From the NCBI GenBank assembly GCA_009733775.1, contig WOGZ01000017.1, forward strand, positions 124,001 to 188,000: a stretch of 64,000 nucleotides of DNA, written 5' to 3'. Of the stretch, positions 23,050 through 36,300 are shown in pieces (position 1 is the stretch's first letter; the number at the start of each line of letters is the position of its first letter). Source of the DNA: Alectoria sarmentosa. Lineage: Eukaryota; Ascomycota; Lecanoromycetes; Lecanorales; Parmeliaceae. The notes under the pieces are model-generated. The model ran no database searches, was not told the DNA's origin, and was given only the letters and a program-made list of their open reading frames with translations. The position numbers and the translations under genes were made by a program.

Positions 23050-26000
23050 ATGATGGCGCCCTCCGTACCTCAGAACCCTACCCCCGCCCAAGCTTTGGCG
23101 TTACTGCCAAAGCTCAGCGATGCAGACGCTGATCTTCGTTACATGTCACTGAATGATCTCTACAACACATTGAATGCAGGAGCATCTACTTTCCTTATTA
23201 ATGACTATCACACAAGTGCCAAGATTATCGATGGTGTGCTCCAGACCCTGGATGACCAGAATGGTGAGGTTCAGAATCAAGCCATCAAATGGTATGGTCT
23301 TCTCTTGTTCAGACTGAATCTAGCTATTAATGTCAGGATACAGCGTTAGTGCCCTCGTCCTCAAATTGCCCCCAGACATTCTTGCACCTTTTGTTCACAG
23401 AGTCTCCAACATCAAAACTACGCATTCGGTAGACACCTCGATACCTTCAACGGCTCTGAGAACCTTCATAACAGCATTCCCAAGACCGTTGCCCGGTCTA
23501 CCTCCGTCTGGAAAATCTCAAGATGCATACTCCGCTATTAGTAGAGTCTTAATACCGCGTTTGCTAGGCTACATAGTCATCCCACATGGCCTTGAGAATC
23601 TTCCCAGCCCGCCCCCAGGAATGCTCGAAATCGGCTCAGAGAAAGGCGCGAACAGCGACGCTGTTGATATCCTTATTGAGGTGGTGAGATGCTTCGGGCC
23701 CATGCTTCAAGACCCAGAAAAACAAGCTTTCCAAAAGGCCATCATGAGTATCCTGGATGACGAACGCACTGGTTCTGTCATCAAGAAGAAGGCGGTGGTT
23801 GCTATCTCAATACTTGCGGTCTACATGTCCGACCGCCTGTTAAGTACATTCGTATCCAGCACAATCGAGAGCTTTCGAGGCAGCCATCTGACGTTGCCCA
23901 AACGGCGACTACTTATCACAATGATTGGCTCGCTCTCAAGGTCGATACCACAGAGATTGGGCCCATACTTGAAAATGCTTGCACCGTTTGTACTTAGTGC
24001 TCTCAGCGCACAAGAATACGAAGACTCCATGGAAGAGCTCGCTGAGGACGGTGCGCCCAATCCTGAAATTGAAGAGGTTCGAGAAGCAGGGCTCGTAGCG
24101 TTGGAGGGATTTCTCTCATCCTGCAGTAAAGATATGCGCATCTTCACAGACGAGTCAATTGAAGCCGCATTGCGATACGTAGTTTACGATCCCAATACCG
24201 CAACTGACGAAGATGACGAGGATATGGGGGGCACGCAAGACGAACATGAGGAAGATGCTGAGACGAATGGCTTTGACAATGATGAAGAAGACTTTGAGGA
24301 AGACGGAGCTATGAGTGATGACGACGACGCAAGCTGGAAAGTTCGTCGATGTGCTGCAAAGGCACTCTACGCCATCATCTCGACTCGAAGCAATGGCGAT
24401 CTCTTAGATAACGGCACCCTGTATGACAAGATTGCTCCAGTCTTGATCGGCCGTTTCAAGGAGAGGGAAGAGAACGTCAGGCTCGAGATTCTAGCTACTT
24501 TGGCATCCTTGATCCGGAAGACCGGCGAAGGGGTCTCGCTGTTGAGCGCAAGCGTCGATGAGGACATTGACTTCACAGCAGAGTACGTTTCCCGCTCTCG
24601 CAAGAGGCGAAGGGTAAATAGCGATGCAGGCTCATTTGACGTGCCAGGCGTCTTCTCCTCTTCCATGGGTCTGAGCTCTCCCGCGCCTTCACCTTCTCCG
24701 GTTTCTGGGCCTAAGGCGGATCTCGCTCGACTTAGCACGGCAATTGTTAAAGGCGTATCAAAGTTGTTGAAGCAGAACTCGGTTCCGACCAAGCAGGCGT
24801 CCATCACTCTTCTTCGCGACCTAGTTTTAGTGCAGAACGGTGGTCTCTCAGACGGTTTGGGAAAGGTTGTGGAGCCTCTACTTGATGCAGTCAAGTCTTC
24901 AGTAGCCCCTGCAACTGGTTCCGCATCGACATCAGTAGGGGGAGCAGCGGCAGCGAGCGGTAGTAAGATGCGGATCGAGGCTCTGCAGCTCACCAGTGCA
25001 ATCTGCGACACACACTCCTCCAGACTTGTGGCCCCTTACATTGGGTCCATCGTTCCCAGTATCGTTGCAGCTATCAAAGACAAGTATTACAAAGTCTCGA
25101 GCGAAGCTCTTCTTGCAATTGAGAGCTTGATCAAGATACTCACGCCACCCCGATCCGCTGGCTCAGAACAACAACGGAAGTTGCATATTGGCAGTATCTA
25201 TGACGCCATATCTGCGCGCGCCGTAGCCACTGACGCTGACCTAGAAGTACGACAACGAGCCATACATGCTCTTGGTGTTTTTCTTGCACGTACCTCAGGA
25301 TCCAGTAACGTAAAGCTCGTTACGACCACTAACAAATCCAAGGCTCTTGGTATTCTCCAAGACCGACTTAAGAACGAGACAACTCGCCTCTCCGCTGTCA
25401 AAGCAGTCGATCTAGTGGTGGCATCCGCAGTTGACCAAACTGACGTTCAACCTGCTTGGGCACGAGGCGTGGCGCTCGAATTGGGAGCTCAATTACGGAA
25501 AGCGGACAGAAGTCTTCGTGGAGCAAGCCTTGCAGCATTAAGAAACTTCGTATCCAACTCGGTTGTTCTCGCAAGTCTTGATGACGACGCTGTCTACAAT
25601 TTGGCTGGAATGCTTCTGCCGCTGATCAATTCAAATGATCTCAATCTCCTCGGTCCGGCCATGTCGATACTGGGCAAGCTCGTTAAGCGGTGTCCCAAAA
25701 AGGTTGCCGAAACCAGCCTAAATAATGCCTTGTGTGGCGTTGTCCTTTCTCCGCTGGGTGGGGCCGTCTTTGACTCTTATCTGGGGCTGGTCAAGATCAT
25801 CGGAGATCAGGCCGTAGGACAGCCATTGATGCAGGGTCTGCTGCAGAATGTGGGCGTATCTGGTGATCCCGCTATAGTGGGTAAAGCGATTGGTACCCTT
25901 TTGGTATCTGGAGGCTCGACAGTGGGCGTAAAGCTCAAGGACTTCGCCACCGAACTAAAGTCTTCGAAAGACGGGAAACGCAAATGTCTCGCTCTGTCGG

Positions 26001-27270
26001 TACTCGGAGAAGCAGGCCTACGCTTAGGATCATCGTCACCCCTGGAACCGAACGTATTCACAGATCACTTCAACTCCAAATCTGAGAATGTCCCTCGTGC
26101 AGCAGCCATAGCGCTTGGTAGAGCAGGAGCAGGCAATATCAACACCTACTTGCCAATTATACTGTCAAACTCGGGAAAAGCAGGCAATCTGCAGTATTTA
26201 TCACTCCACTCTATCAAAGAGATCCTACAACATGCCGGTAAAGCCCATTCGGACATTTCGCCATACACCAAGGAGATCTGGAACCAGCTTTTGGTATCTT
26301 CGCAGGCGGAGGACAACAAAGCCATAGGAGCGGAGTGCATTGGAAGGTTAACGATCATCGAGCCTAAGACATTCCTACCCCTGCTCCAGGTAAGCTGCTC
26401 GCTGATCACATTGTTACAGCGCTGACTCGTGGACCTCAGAGCTACCTCCAAGACCCAACGCCGACGGTCAGAGGCATGGTCATCCAGGCAATCCGCTTCA
26501 CATTTGCGGACAGCGATGACGCCTTTGACGAGGTCCTCAAGCCCATGCTTATCAAGATGCTGACTACGATGCTCAATGATCCAAACCTAGAAAATAGACG
26601 ACTTGCTCTAAGCACTTTGAACTCTGCCACGGCCAATAAATCAGATATAGTTCTACCTCACTTGTCGCAGCTGATTCCCCTCGTGATGAAAGAGTCAAGG
26701 GTCAACACAGATCTCATACGCGAGGTCCAGATGGGCCCGTTCAAGCACAAGGTTGACGATGGGCTTGAACTACGCAAGGTACGAGCCCTCTTGCACAAAA
26801 TGCACGTGTGGACTGACAACTTCCTACAGAGCGCGTATGAGACCTTGTACTCGCTAATGGAAAATGCATACACACGCATCAACCCGCTCGACCTCTTCGA
26901 TCGTGTCATCGCAGGAGTTGAGGATGAGCATGAGATCAAGGTTCTTTGCAATCTCATGTTGACGAAGCTCATTGTCCTTGACCCCGAAGAGATGGTGCGA
27001 CGCTTAGATGCCATTGCCGAACGCTTCCGAGCAATTCTGGCTTTCAAGCCCAAGGAGAACTCGGTCAAGCAAGAAATGGAGAAGGCGGCGGAGGCCAGCA
27101 AAGGTGTGCTCAAGGTCACAGTCCTACTCCACAATGCTTTCCCAGCGGCTTCGACCATGGCAGCGAATGTGCAAGGTCAGGCGTGGAAAGGCTACTGGGA
27201 GTGGGTTGGAAAAGAATTTAAGCCACAGTTCACGGCTGTGGAGAACGAGGTAAAAAGCCAGGCGGCATAG
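23050..27270 (+). CDS. CAND1: CAND1/TIP120, cullin-associated NEDD8-dissociated protein
   Basis: HEAT-repeat protein that wraps unneddylated cullins and exchanges F-box substrate receptors on SCF ligases. Four exons: 23050-23291, 23344-26389, 26440-26778 and 26830-27270. The introns are 52, 50 and 51 bp, and the product is 1,355 aa, the expected length. The N-terminal HEAT repeats begin ALLPKLSDADADLRYMSLND. The characteristic acidic insert lies at about 375-425 (DEDDEDMGG, DNDEEDFEEDG) and is followed by SWKVRRCAAKALYAI. The conserved C-terminal TIP120 block includes MGPFKHKVDDGLELRK, then SAYETLYSLMENAYTRINPL. Intron 1 must use the acceptor at 23343, giving IKC/VSALVLKLPPD, not the earlier AG at 23338. 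Intron 3 (26779-26829) is a multiple of three without a stop, so an unspliced reading hides it; splicing restores LELRK/SAYETLY. A second ATG directly follows the first at 23053. Confidence 0.95.
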
Positions 27271-28526
27271 GGAAGTCATCGGGTTTAAGAGCATCGTTCA
27301 CAGCCCACTGCTCTTGAGACAGAAAACGTGAAAGCGACTTCTCTTGAGAAAGAGGACTAAGGACCAACATTGAGAGCAGTAGAGACACGTAATAGGTAAA
27401 CGCCGGCATCATTACTTCGTCGCTACAAGCGGATGGAGGCTCGGGAGAGTACATGGATCGTATTGCGTGCGTTGTATCTTTAGGCAGACCAAAGACGCAC
27501 TGAATTGTGTGCGGTGCGCTTCGAAGTACACGCAAACCTCAAAAGTCCTGCTCAGAAAAATACTTTTGAGTGTCACTGAAACGGATCTCGATGTCTCGGA
27601 TGCTCCATTTCCTGATTCCCGATTCTTTACGTGATCTGGAGATGCTCCAAGCTGTCTGCACATGCACATGTCAGGAGGCTCTGTACTCTGTACTCTACCC
27701 CATGCTCCAAGCATCCCTAATTCCTCATTTCTTTTATGCCACATTTCCTTCATGCCGCTCTCCTGCCTTCCTCTGCGAAGCATGAAATCACCTTGTACAT
27801 TCCTACTCACTCAAACTTCTTCAGGATTCTGTTATAGAAAGGCGGTTCAGCATCATTAAAACACGTGACTGACTTTACTGGACCCCTTTTCGGACTTTCT
27901 GTACGGCCGATAAGCCCTCCCCACATTCTCTACGCCGTTCACCTGTTCATCAGAAGTACCTGCGATCAGCTTTCTGGTTCATTGTCCATTTTCTTCTCGA
28001 TTCCTTTGCAGAGCTTGTGGAATTTTCAATCAATCTGTCAATTGTTCAAGTGGACTTGGGAAGGAGGGAAGGACGGTTGGCCGCTGCCTGGAGAACGCCA
28101 AGACAGTATGTTTCCCACATCCTCTTGCTGTAGCACTTCAGAGCTTCCACCCTTTTTGTTTGCTTCTCACCATCATCGGTTGGCAAGATACTAGTCATTT
28201 CCAGTCATTACTGCGAACCACCTAGCTGACACTGCAATCACTCAAATTCCCAGACCCCTCAGTCCCTCTTTAGCACATCTGCCCCTCATATGCAACGTCC
28301 ACTTTCCTTACCGTCACCTCACAACTGAAAGTTCACGTACCAGCCTCTCGCAACTCGTGGACGGACTCGAAATACATAGACGACAGTGCTGAGCGTTGCG
28401 TCTCGCAGTTGCTTTACGCAACATCTCCAATTGTCTCTTGGTGGGACCTAAATCAGCAAGTCCATCATCCTGGCAGGGAACAAGAGAAGGAGCCTCTCCA
28501 CTCAGGGAGGCGGCCTTTTGAACAGG
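27271..28526. other. Intergenic / 5' leader of the Ptc1-like gene
   Basis: 1.26 kb between CAND1 and the phosphatase gene, both on the plus strand. The second half (27890-28450) is pyrimidine-rich, as expected for a fungal promoter and long 5' leader. No coding signal with an ATG and a recognisable domain was found on either strand. Confidence 0.5.
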
Positions 28527-30386
28527 ATGTTTGGTAGTTCAAGCAGCCCCACAAAAGAACACCATGAAAGCCCTATCGCGTCACATCCGGCCGCGAAACC
28601 TACTTCTGGTCCTGGGAGCATTCCTGGCGGTCTCAATTTGAATGCTGTCAGCGAAGATGGTGTCGACGATGACAGCCGAAACAGCTTGGGCTCGCAAACT
28701 GGGAGAAAGTCGCAGGATGAAACAGGTCACAACGGCGAGAAGAAGCGGAGGAGTAGCGGGATAGCAAAGGCTGGTGCGTTGTTTTCGAGTGCCAAGAACT
28801 CATTCCATATACACAATTCGCCAAATTCGACACCTGAGGATAGTCAACTAGTGCCTCAACCGACGGCTATGCAGAAGCTTGGGAAGATAGATCCGGCGTT
28901 GAGTGTACCTCAAGGTTCACTCAACAACTCCGCTGGAGAGTCACGCCCCGGACCAAGGTCTACATTCCGCGTTGGAGTTACAGAAGACAAGAACAAGAAA
29001 TGCAGACGAACTATGGAGGATACCCATGCCTATCTCTACAACTTCTTGAGCACGCCCGCTCCAAATATTGGATCAGACTCGGAATCGATGTCCAGTAGTA
29101 TGAAGAGCCAATTATCAAAAGATACTCAAAAGTCAAGCAGTAGCTTATCTACTAGTCCTCCACCGAGCTCGCACGTTGTCGAGACTGACAACGGTTACTT
29201 TGCCATTTTTGACGGTCACGCCGGTACTTTTGCAGCAGACTGGTGCGGAAAGAAACTACATGTTCTATTAGAAGATATGCTACGAAAGAACCCCAATACC
29301 CCTGTTCCGGAATTATTGGATCAGACATTTACAAATGTCGATCAGCAACTAGACAAGCTGCCTCTCAAAAACAGTGGATGCACGGCCATATGTGCTGTCC
29401 TTAGATGGGAGGACAGGATACCAAACTCCAATTCGGCTACAGGATCTACTGCAATAGCACCTGCTGCTGCTGCTGCGGTCAAAGCTGCCTCAGAAACGCT
29501 GACAACAGACAGCAAGTCCGATGTATCGCAAGTTCCAACTCCACAAAGCAAGGCTATTCTGCCAGGCTTTGCATCGTCTACACCCATGCCGAAACTTCAG
29601 AACTCCGCGTCCCGTCAGCGTGTGTTATACACCGCAAATGTTGGTGATGCACGCATTGTGCTCTGCCGCAATGGAAAAGCTCTGCGGCTCTCGTATGACC
29701 ACAAAGGCAGCGACGAGAATGAAGGCAAGCGGATTTCAAATGCGGGGGGCTTGATCCTCAACAATCGTGTGAATGGAGTATTGGCTGTTACTCGAGCATT
29801 AGGTGATGCCTACATGAAAGATCTAGTCACAGGTCACCCATACACTACGGAAACAGTCATACAACCAGACATTGACGAATTCTTGATATTAGCCTGTGAT
29901 GGGGTAAATTCGCGTTCTCGCAGCCATTTTTCCATATACTGACATAGTCTTCAGTTGTGGGACGTTTGCACTGATCAAGAAGCCGTCGACCTGATCCGCC
30001 ACACTCACGACCCTCAGCACGCTTCAAGGCTACTCGTCGACCACGCTCTTGCTCGTTTCTCCACCGACAACCTCTCTTGCATGGTCGTCCGCTTCGACAA
30101 CAGTAAACTGCAGCAAACCGTTGAACGAAAGACTGAACCCATCGGCGTCGAAGGCGATCCGCCGTCTATCAAAGCAGGCGGCATTAGCGAGGCAGACGCC
30201 ATTGTGGGAGAGGCAAGGAAGAGCATGGGCGATGTCGGCCACGTGCTGCATAGTGACGTCCGCTCCGAAGAGGGTTTGGAAGAGGACAAGGCAAGGATTA
30301 GTCAGGAGATCATTCGGGAGGAAGAGGAGAAGGAAGCAGGGCCTGAGGTTGATCCCGAGGGTCTGAAAAAGGTGCAAGCTCAATGA
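28527..30386 (+). CDS. PP2C-type serine/threonine phosphatase (Ptc1-like)
   Basis: Metal-dependent PP2C phosphatase, by family a negative regulator of stress MAP-kinase pathways. Two exons: 28527-29903 and 29955-30386 (51-bp intron), 602 aa. The first ~150 residues are Ser-rich and probably disordered. The catalytic motifs appear in order: RRTMEDTHAYLYNF, NGYFAIFDGHAG (metal-binding Asp in DGHAG), GCTAICAVLRWED, YTANVGDARIVLCRNGKA, ALRLSYDHKG, NNRVNGVLAVTRALGD, and ILACDG joined across the intron to LWDVCTDQEAVDLIR, then STDNLSCMVVRF. Two fungal-type insertions are visible. One is Ser-rich, between LYNF and the DGHAG strand. The other is an Ala/Thr-rich loop of about 70 residues after RWED. 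The tail is acidic and Lys/Glu-rich. The open frame starts upstream at a TTG; the first ATG at 28527 is used. Confidence 0.92.
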
Positions 30387-30741
30387 TCATGAATGATGAC
30401 TGCCGTACTTTTCATCAAGGATGTTGTTTTCAAGCAACAGAAGGGGCGCGTGTACTGGATGGCTCCTCTTTATCATGTGGCTTTGACCCAGCCGGTCTGG
30501 TCGTGGCTGGCAGAGACTTGCCTTGACAATGGAGTCAGGAGGGGAGCTTGCGAGATCTACTTACGACAAGGAGCAGTTTCGCTATGTACAGTAGATCCTC
30601 GGATATGAATTGCGAAGCACGTTACCAAAGGGGAAAGACGCGACTTCTCTTGCAAGCTGGGAGTACCTACTTTCGACTCCATAGCTTCACTACTCGATGA
30701 TCTTCTAAACCTTCGTAAAGCAATAAAGCAATATCGACAAC
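30387..30741. other. Short intergenic region
   Basis: 355 bp between the PP2C gene and the F-box gene, same strand. It should contain the PP2C 3'UTR and the F-box gene promoter. I see nothing else in it. Confidence 0.5.
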
Positions 30742-33076
30742 ATGGCACCCACAATAGCATTGACAGACCTTCGTAATCTTCCTGCAATTGGCCACAGCAT
30801 GTACAAGCTAACGAGATACAGCCTCCGACATTCTCTACAGCATCTTTCCCTACCTCAGCGCCGCTGACTTTCTAAGCTTCACAACCGTTACTGTAAAATT
30901 CTCTGCTCTTTTCCCAATTACCGCACCTCACTGACATCAACACCCAGAAAGCCCTCCACACGTACCACCAAGACTCCGCTTTTTGGCGCACCGTCACCCG
31001 CACGACCTTTCGCATCCCAGAACAGCCCCTCCTCCAGGGTGCGCGCTGGCAATGGCTTTACAAGAAGCTGCTTACGCAGACGCGGCTCTACACATGGGGC
31101 GACAACAAGAGCGGGAATCTGGGACATGAGGATCCAGGATCGCAGAGTCAAAGATTAAATCCTCGTGCTGCAGTAACAGTGAATGGGCGTCGGTTGAGGA
31201 CTGAGGCAAGGAGAGCAGGATGGCCGAAGCAGCCTACGATTACTGAAGATGTGGGTATCGTGGCCGATGTGCAGTGTGGGTAGGTGAAACGAGATGCTCA
31301 TGTGCGGAAATACCACTGATGTTGGGTACTCAAGAGGATGGTCGACCACGATCCTCAATTCGATAGGAGCCATCTACATGTACGGTATTTTCGACGGACT
31401 CAGGTTGGGGGGACGAGCACATTTGAGGAGACTGAGCTTCCCATCTGCATATCCGACTACGACGAAGACAAGATATGAGCCTAGTACCGCCATTCAGCAG
31501 TATTCGACGGGTCGATCAAGCATATTGGGGCTCTCGGATGATGGTAAGGTCTGGATGTGGGAGTCTGTCATGGGCTTCCAGATCAAGCTGGCTCATGTTG
31601 ATATGGCCGAGAACAAGGTCGATAGAGTGGTTGCAGGTAAGCTGCCCTCCTGTTAGGCATTTGAGAAACAGACGTCGTGACCATATGGATATAGGATGGG
31701 ACCGCAATTCAATGTACGTGACAAACGTTGGTATCATCTACTGGACCTCTATCCAAGACAGCGACGTCGTCCGAGGTGGCCGTCAAGAAAGACTCGCAGT
31801 AGCAGACACCATGCTCGTCGACTCGGTCACTATCCCTGGGACCAGCTACCGCCGAAAGCGAACCAACGAACATATGACAAACGACAGCCTTGAAGCCCGC
31901 ATTGGCCAAGTGACCCATCACATCGTACTCGAAAACTGGATCGTTTTCACAACCGACTTAAACAAAGTATTTTGCTACCCGACCATCTTCCCTATGTCCG
32001 CCTTCAATATCCCGGAACCAATTGAACTAACCACCTTTTCCACCGCCTGCCCATCACAGACAATCCAGATTCGCGACCTCCAGGGCTCCTTCATCCGGTT
32101 CGCCGTCTTCACAACTTCAGGCGCCGTCTTGACGGGAGACAAAGACCTCCTTAATGCATTCCACGACGCTTCAATCTCCTCCACACAGTCACAATCTCCT
32201 CACACTTTACCAACCCCCACCCTCCTCCCCATCCCCCCTTCGGCCCCCGTAATCTCCCTCGCTTACGGCGACCACCACTACCACGCACTCCATTCTAATG
32301 GAACAATAACATCCTACGGCCTCGAGCCTCAGCTATGCGGTGCCCTCGGTCTCGGCAACCGTTCCATCTCCCAATTCCGCGGCGTCACCCTTGAAGGGGG
32401 CGCTTTCGGCGGTGGTCACCTACCTTCGAGTCTCAATCCGACAATCTGGTTCGAACCCGTTATGCAAACCTGGTTGCAGGATATGAACTGGGCATCCAAC
32501 CAACCTGAAGCGAGGGAGAGGGGAAGAATGGTCCTGAGTGGGCATGTGGGTGCTTGTGAGGCTATGGGTCGCTACTATGAGCGCGAAGGAGCCTGTTGGG
32601 AGGATGCTGTCACTAGAGAGGACGAGATGGGAGCTTATTTCGTGCTCAAAGTCGCATCAGCAGGTTGGCATTCCGCAGCCCTTGTCCTCGTCGATGATGC
32701 CAAAGCCGACGCTGCGAGAAAGACTCACCTAGCACGCCCGCCATCGCCGGCCCCATCGCTCGCGGCCTCAATCCAGAGTGTCGATACGCAAGGGTTTGCA
32801 TATGAAGTCATCGAATCGCCCAGCGAGCAACTAATTATTGGGATTCAATCAGTCGGGCAATGGTTTTGGGACACCGGGCGCTGGTTCCTAGGCTTGACTG
32901 CAAGAGATGAGGCAAGGAAACGGCAGGCGGGTGGGAAGGAAAGGGAGGAGAGGAGTCCAGGGGAGAAAGAAAGGGAAGCCCAAGGGATTGTGTATGAATG
33001 GAGTAGAGAGCATCTCCCGAGATTGAGGATGGAGGGTGGGGAAGTGATGCCGGGGGAGATTGAGATTATGGAATGA
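30742..33076 (+). CDS. F-box protein with RCC1-like repeats (SCF-associated factor 1 type)
   Basis: Probable substrate receptor of an SCF ubiquitin ligase. Five exons: 30742-30772, 30822-30892, 30948-31279, 31335-31636 and 31695-33076. The introns are 49, 55, 55 and 58 bp. The total is 2,118 nt with unbroken phase, 705 aa. The F-box lies at residues about 8-50 and is assembled from exons 1-3 (LTDLPSDILYSIFPYLSAA, then FWRTVTRTTF). RCC1-type blades follow: LYTWGDNKSGNLGH, ILGLSDDGKVWMWE, GDHHYHALHSNGTITSYG. A charged C-terminal tail of about 80 residues (KEREERSPGEKE) is typical of neither domain. Exon 1 is only 31 nt; it was chosen because its splicing completes the F-box helix. The size is somewhat larger than yeast Saf1. 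It lies between CAND1 and Dcn1, two other SCF factors. Confidence 0.85.
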
Positions 33077-33349
33077 GCCTGAGGGCAACATCAATGCATG
33101 CTTACTTTTACTCCTGAGTGGGAGAGCGACATTGAATGGAGTCATGAGAGCATATCCTTGGTAGCCACTATTTGATAATGATGACGCTACCCAATCTCGC
33201 TCGTGGCTGAAGTCTCTCAGCCTCTCTATCATCAAGGCATCATCATGGTATCATCACCTCTTCGCCAATTCGGAGCCTCTCTTCCTCTCCGGCTTTTAGC
33301 CATGCACATCACGCCCACTGGTGTCGACAATGACCTCAATGATGCCCGC

Positions 33350-36300
33350 TCAACCAACATCCATCTCACTCTCCGCCCCACCAGCCGCGTCCCTCCTCTT
33401 CTCCCTCACGTAAAACACAAACTCATCCAATACCCCCGGCCACGCCCCATCCTCGCTCCACCAACTCATGTTCTCATCCTCCAGACTCTTCATCGCAAAC
33501 ACCCCCGTCTGATCCCACATGTCCTTGCTAACGCTCTTCTTCCATTGTGCCTCTAGATACTCGAGCCACAGTGTAAGCCATGGCGTATTGGCTGTGTTCC
33601 ATGATAGGGAAGGAGCTGTGAAGAGGAGACGCCAGTATTCGAGCGCCGTTTCGAGAGGCACGATCTTTTGGCCTGGTAGGCGAGCGATGAGGAACGTCTG
33701 TTTGTATACGCGTTTGAAGAAGTCAGGTGTCATTGCGAGAGAGCGGCGGAAGGAGGCTATTTGGCTTTGTTGTTTAGGAAGGGTTTCGGCCCTATAAATT
33801 TGAGGACATGATTAGTTATACCGTGAGCCTGGAGCAATTATTGCTTCGTGCGAAGTACATACCGATGATTTTGCCAGCCACTGACGAATCCGTCACGAGT
33901 GAATTCGCCCATCGTAGGCGCGCCGAGCTCTGTAAGAACTGCAAGCACTACAGCTTCGTCCAGCTTGAGGCCAAGATCCATTAGATATCGCATCGACCCC
34001 TCGATTCCAATCTTGTCTGGTTCCCCCGCCACATTGTCTGGTAGGCGAGGGTATTAGCATGGTCACATAAACAGAGGTACCTAGGATTCGGATGTACCTC
34101 GATACTTGTCGAATAATTTATTCAGAGCTGGGACAATTGCAGTACCTGATGAGCCTGACAATCCGTGTGAACTCTGGAAGAAACTGTAGTCAGACCATTT
34201 GGAATTAGCAAAATTGTTCTCTTTCTTGATGCGATTTCTAACAGCACGCCGCTCTTCCAGGTAGAAAGCAAGGGATTTGCGTTGATTGAATGCCTCTTCC
34301 TTTGCGTGTTCCAGGGCCTGCTTAGGAGTCATGCTCATCCATTCCATTCCGCCTTTTTCTGGAAGTCCTGGTTGAGCTGGCCATAGTGGGAGAGAGTCAA
34401 ATCCCGGACTTTCCAAACAAGTTTTCGCAATGGCATTCATCGTTTTGGAGACCTTTGATCCTAGACTCGGTGTTGCTGGTGGTGTACTTTTGGGAAACCC
34501 CTTCAATGGCGGCCTGGACGATGGTAATGGAATACTGCTAGGAAATTGCTTTGCTCCTGGCCTAGGTGAGGGTGGTGGTCGCGTTTCAACGCCGCTATTG
34601 CCCGTACCCCATAAACCCGAATTTGGCTGTCCCGTGAGAGGAGCACCCAAGGTATCACAGTCTGTGTCAACTTCCGTACCGACGGGATGTTCGCTCACCT
34701 GCTCGTTGAGATCTGCTGTTGACGATGGCGGATTTTGAAGTTCTGCTCCTGACGGATGGCCTCTTGCTGTTGACGACTCGCCTCCTGCTTGCGCATCTGA
34801 ATAATTTTCTGCTCTTGACGGATCGCCTCTTGCTGAGGAGTCTGAGAATATGCTTGCTTGGAAGTGCGATGGTTGGACGACATCTTCAATGTCGCTGCTG
34901 AATTCGAGGGGTGGAAAACTAGAATCCGGTGGGGGTGTTGGCAGGTAAGATGAAAGTTCTTCAGCGAGCGGCGTGCTGTTTGCTCGAAAGACGGACCCGT
35001 TGGCAACGTTGGATTGAGATTTTGGGAAATCTGTTGCGCTGGCGACCGAGTTTGAACGTGGAGCAGAAATTTTTTCGTGGCCAGGGCTGCTGTTAAGCAA
35101 ACTCGATCCTAGATCTGGGCCCTCTCCTACTTCATCGTGACAGCCATCAACGCTTGTGATGGAATCGTTTTCCCCTTTTTGATCACTATGAAGCTCATGC
35201 GAATAATCGGTCAGTGTCTGCGAAGACTGGACAAGAGCGTCCAAGATGCGGACGGCTTCCCGGTCGTCATTTCCGGTGATGTCTAGCTCTTCGCCAGCAT
35301 AAATGCCTTGGTAAGTGTGATCCAGTATCGCTTTCGCATCTGCAAGTGTCCTATCGGCCGGAGATAGCCGCTCCAAGTGCTTGATCGAAGCCAATACATC
35401 ATCGTTGTCAAGCACCCGAGTCAGATAAGCGAGCAGCGTAATTGATTGCTTCAGTGGCTTTCGCCGTGTCCTATCAGCCGACTCGGCCATGGGGACGCCA
35501 AACGATGGATTGCCATTGGAGGGTACAACTGGGATGGCTTCGTCGGGCTGGGGAAGGTGACTGCATATGCACGGTTGTCGCAAGCATTCGGGGCACTCAG
35601 GCTCAGATCTTAAATGCGGAGATGATCCGTGAACGCACTCACAGAGCAAACGTAGGCATCTCATACACGTATCTTCCGAGTGAATTGAATAGCGGTCGAA
35701 ATGACTCAGCACAAAGGTTTCCTGGTCTTCTCCTTCGGTCGCAAAAAGATCCGAATGATCGCCATGTTTTGGAGATTTAGGAGGATTGGCTCCATGGAGC
35801 ACAGTTGAAGCTTTGCATTTAGACTTTGGAAAGATGACAACGGTCTTCGCATAACTTGCCCTCCTACTTTTCGTTCTTCGAGGCAAGATTGAGCGGACTT
35901 GTTGATCGATGGTATCTTGTGGCAGCTTCATTCTGTAAGCAAGCTCACGTGCTTCCCTTGTTGGCATGAGTAGACCCCAGATCCCAGTGGTCATACCGTT
36001 TTCTGGCGACGAGAGCCTTCTACCGCCAGCGTTCGCTCGATCACGAGGTGGTTCGCGATCAAATTCTACATCTGATCGGCTACCAAAATCTTCGGTTGCG
36101 GGTGCAGGCGAGGCAGGCTTTGGCCTTGGGGTGCCTGGAGGCTGTATGCTGCTTTCAGCGTCGTTTACATGGCTAGATGTCAAACGCTTGCCTCGAGGAA
36201 TTGCTGGTGGGCTCATAAGTGGTCGGTCAATACTCATTGCTTCTGACTGTTCCGGCCCATTCTCCTTGAAATCATCTTGGTAATTCAAGTCTTCTGTCGC

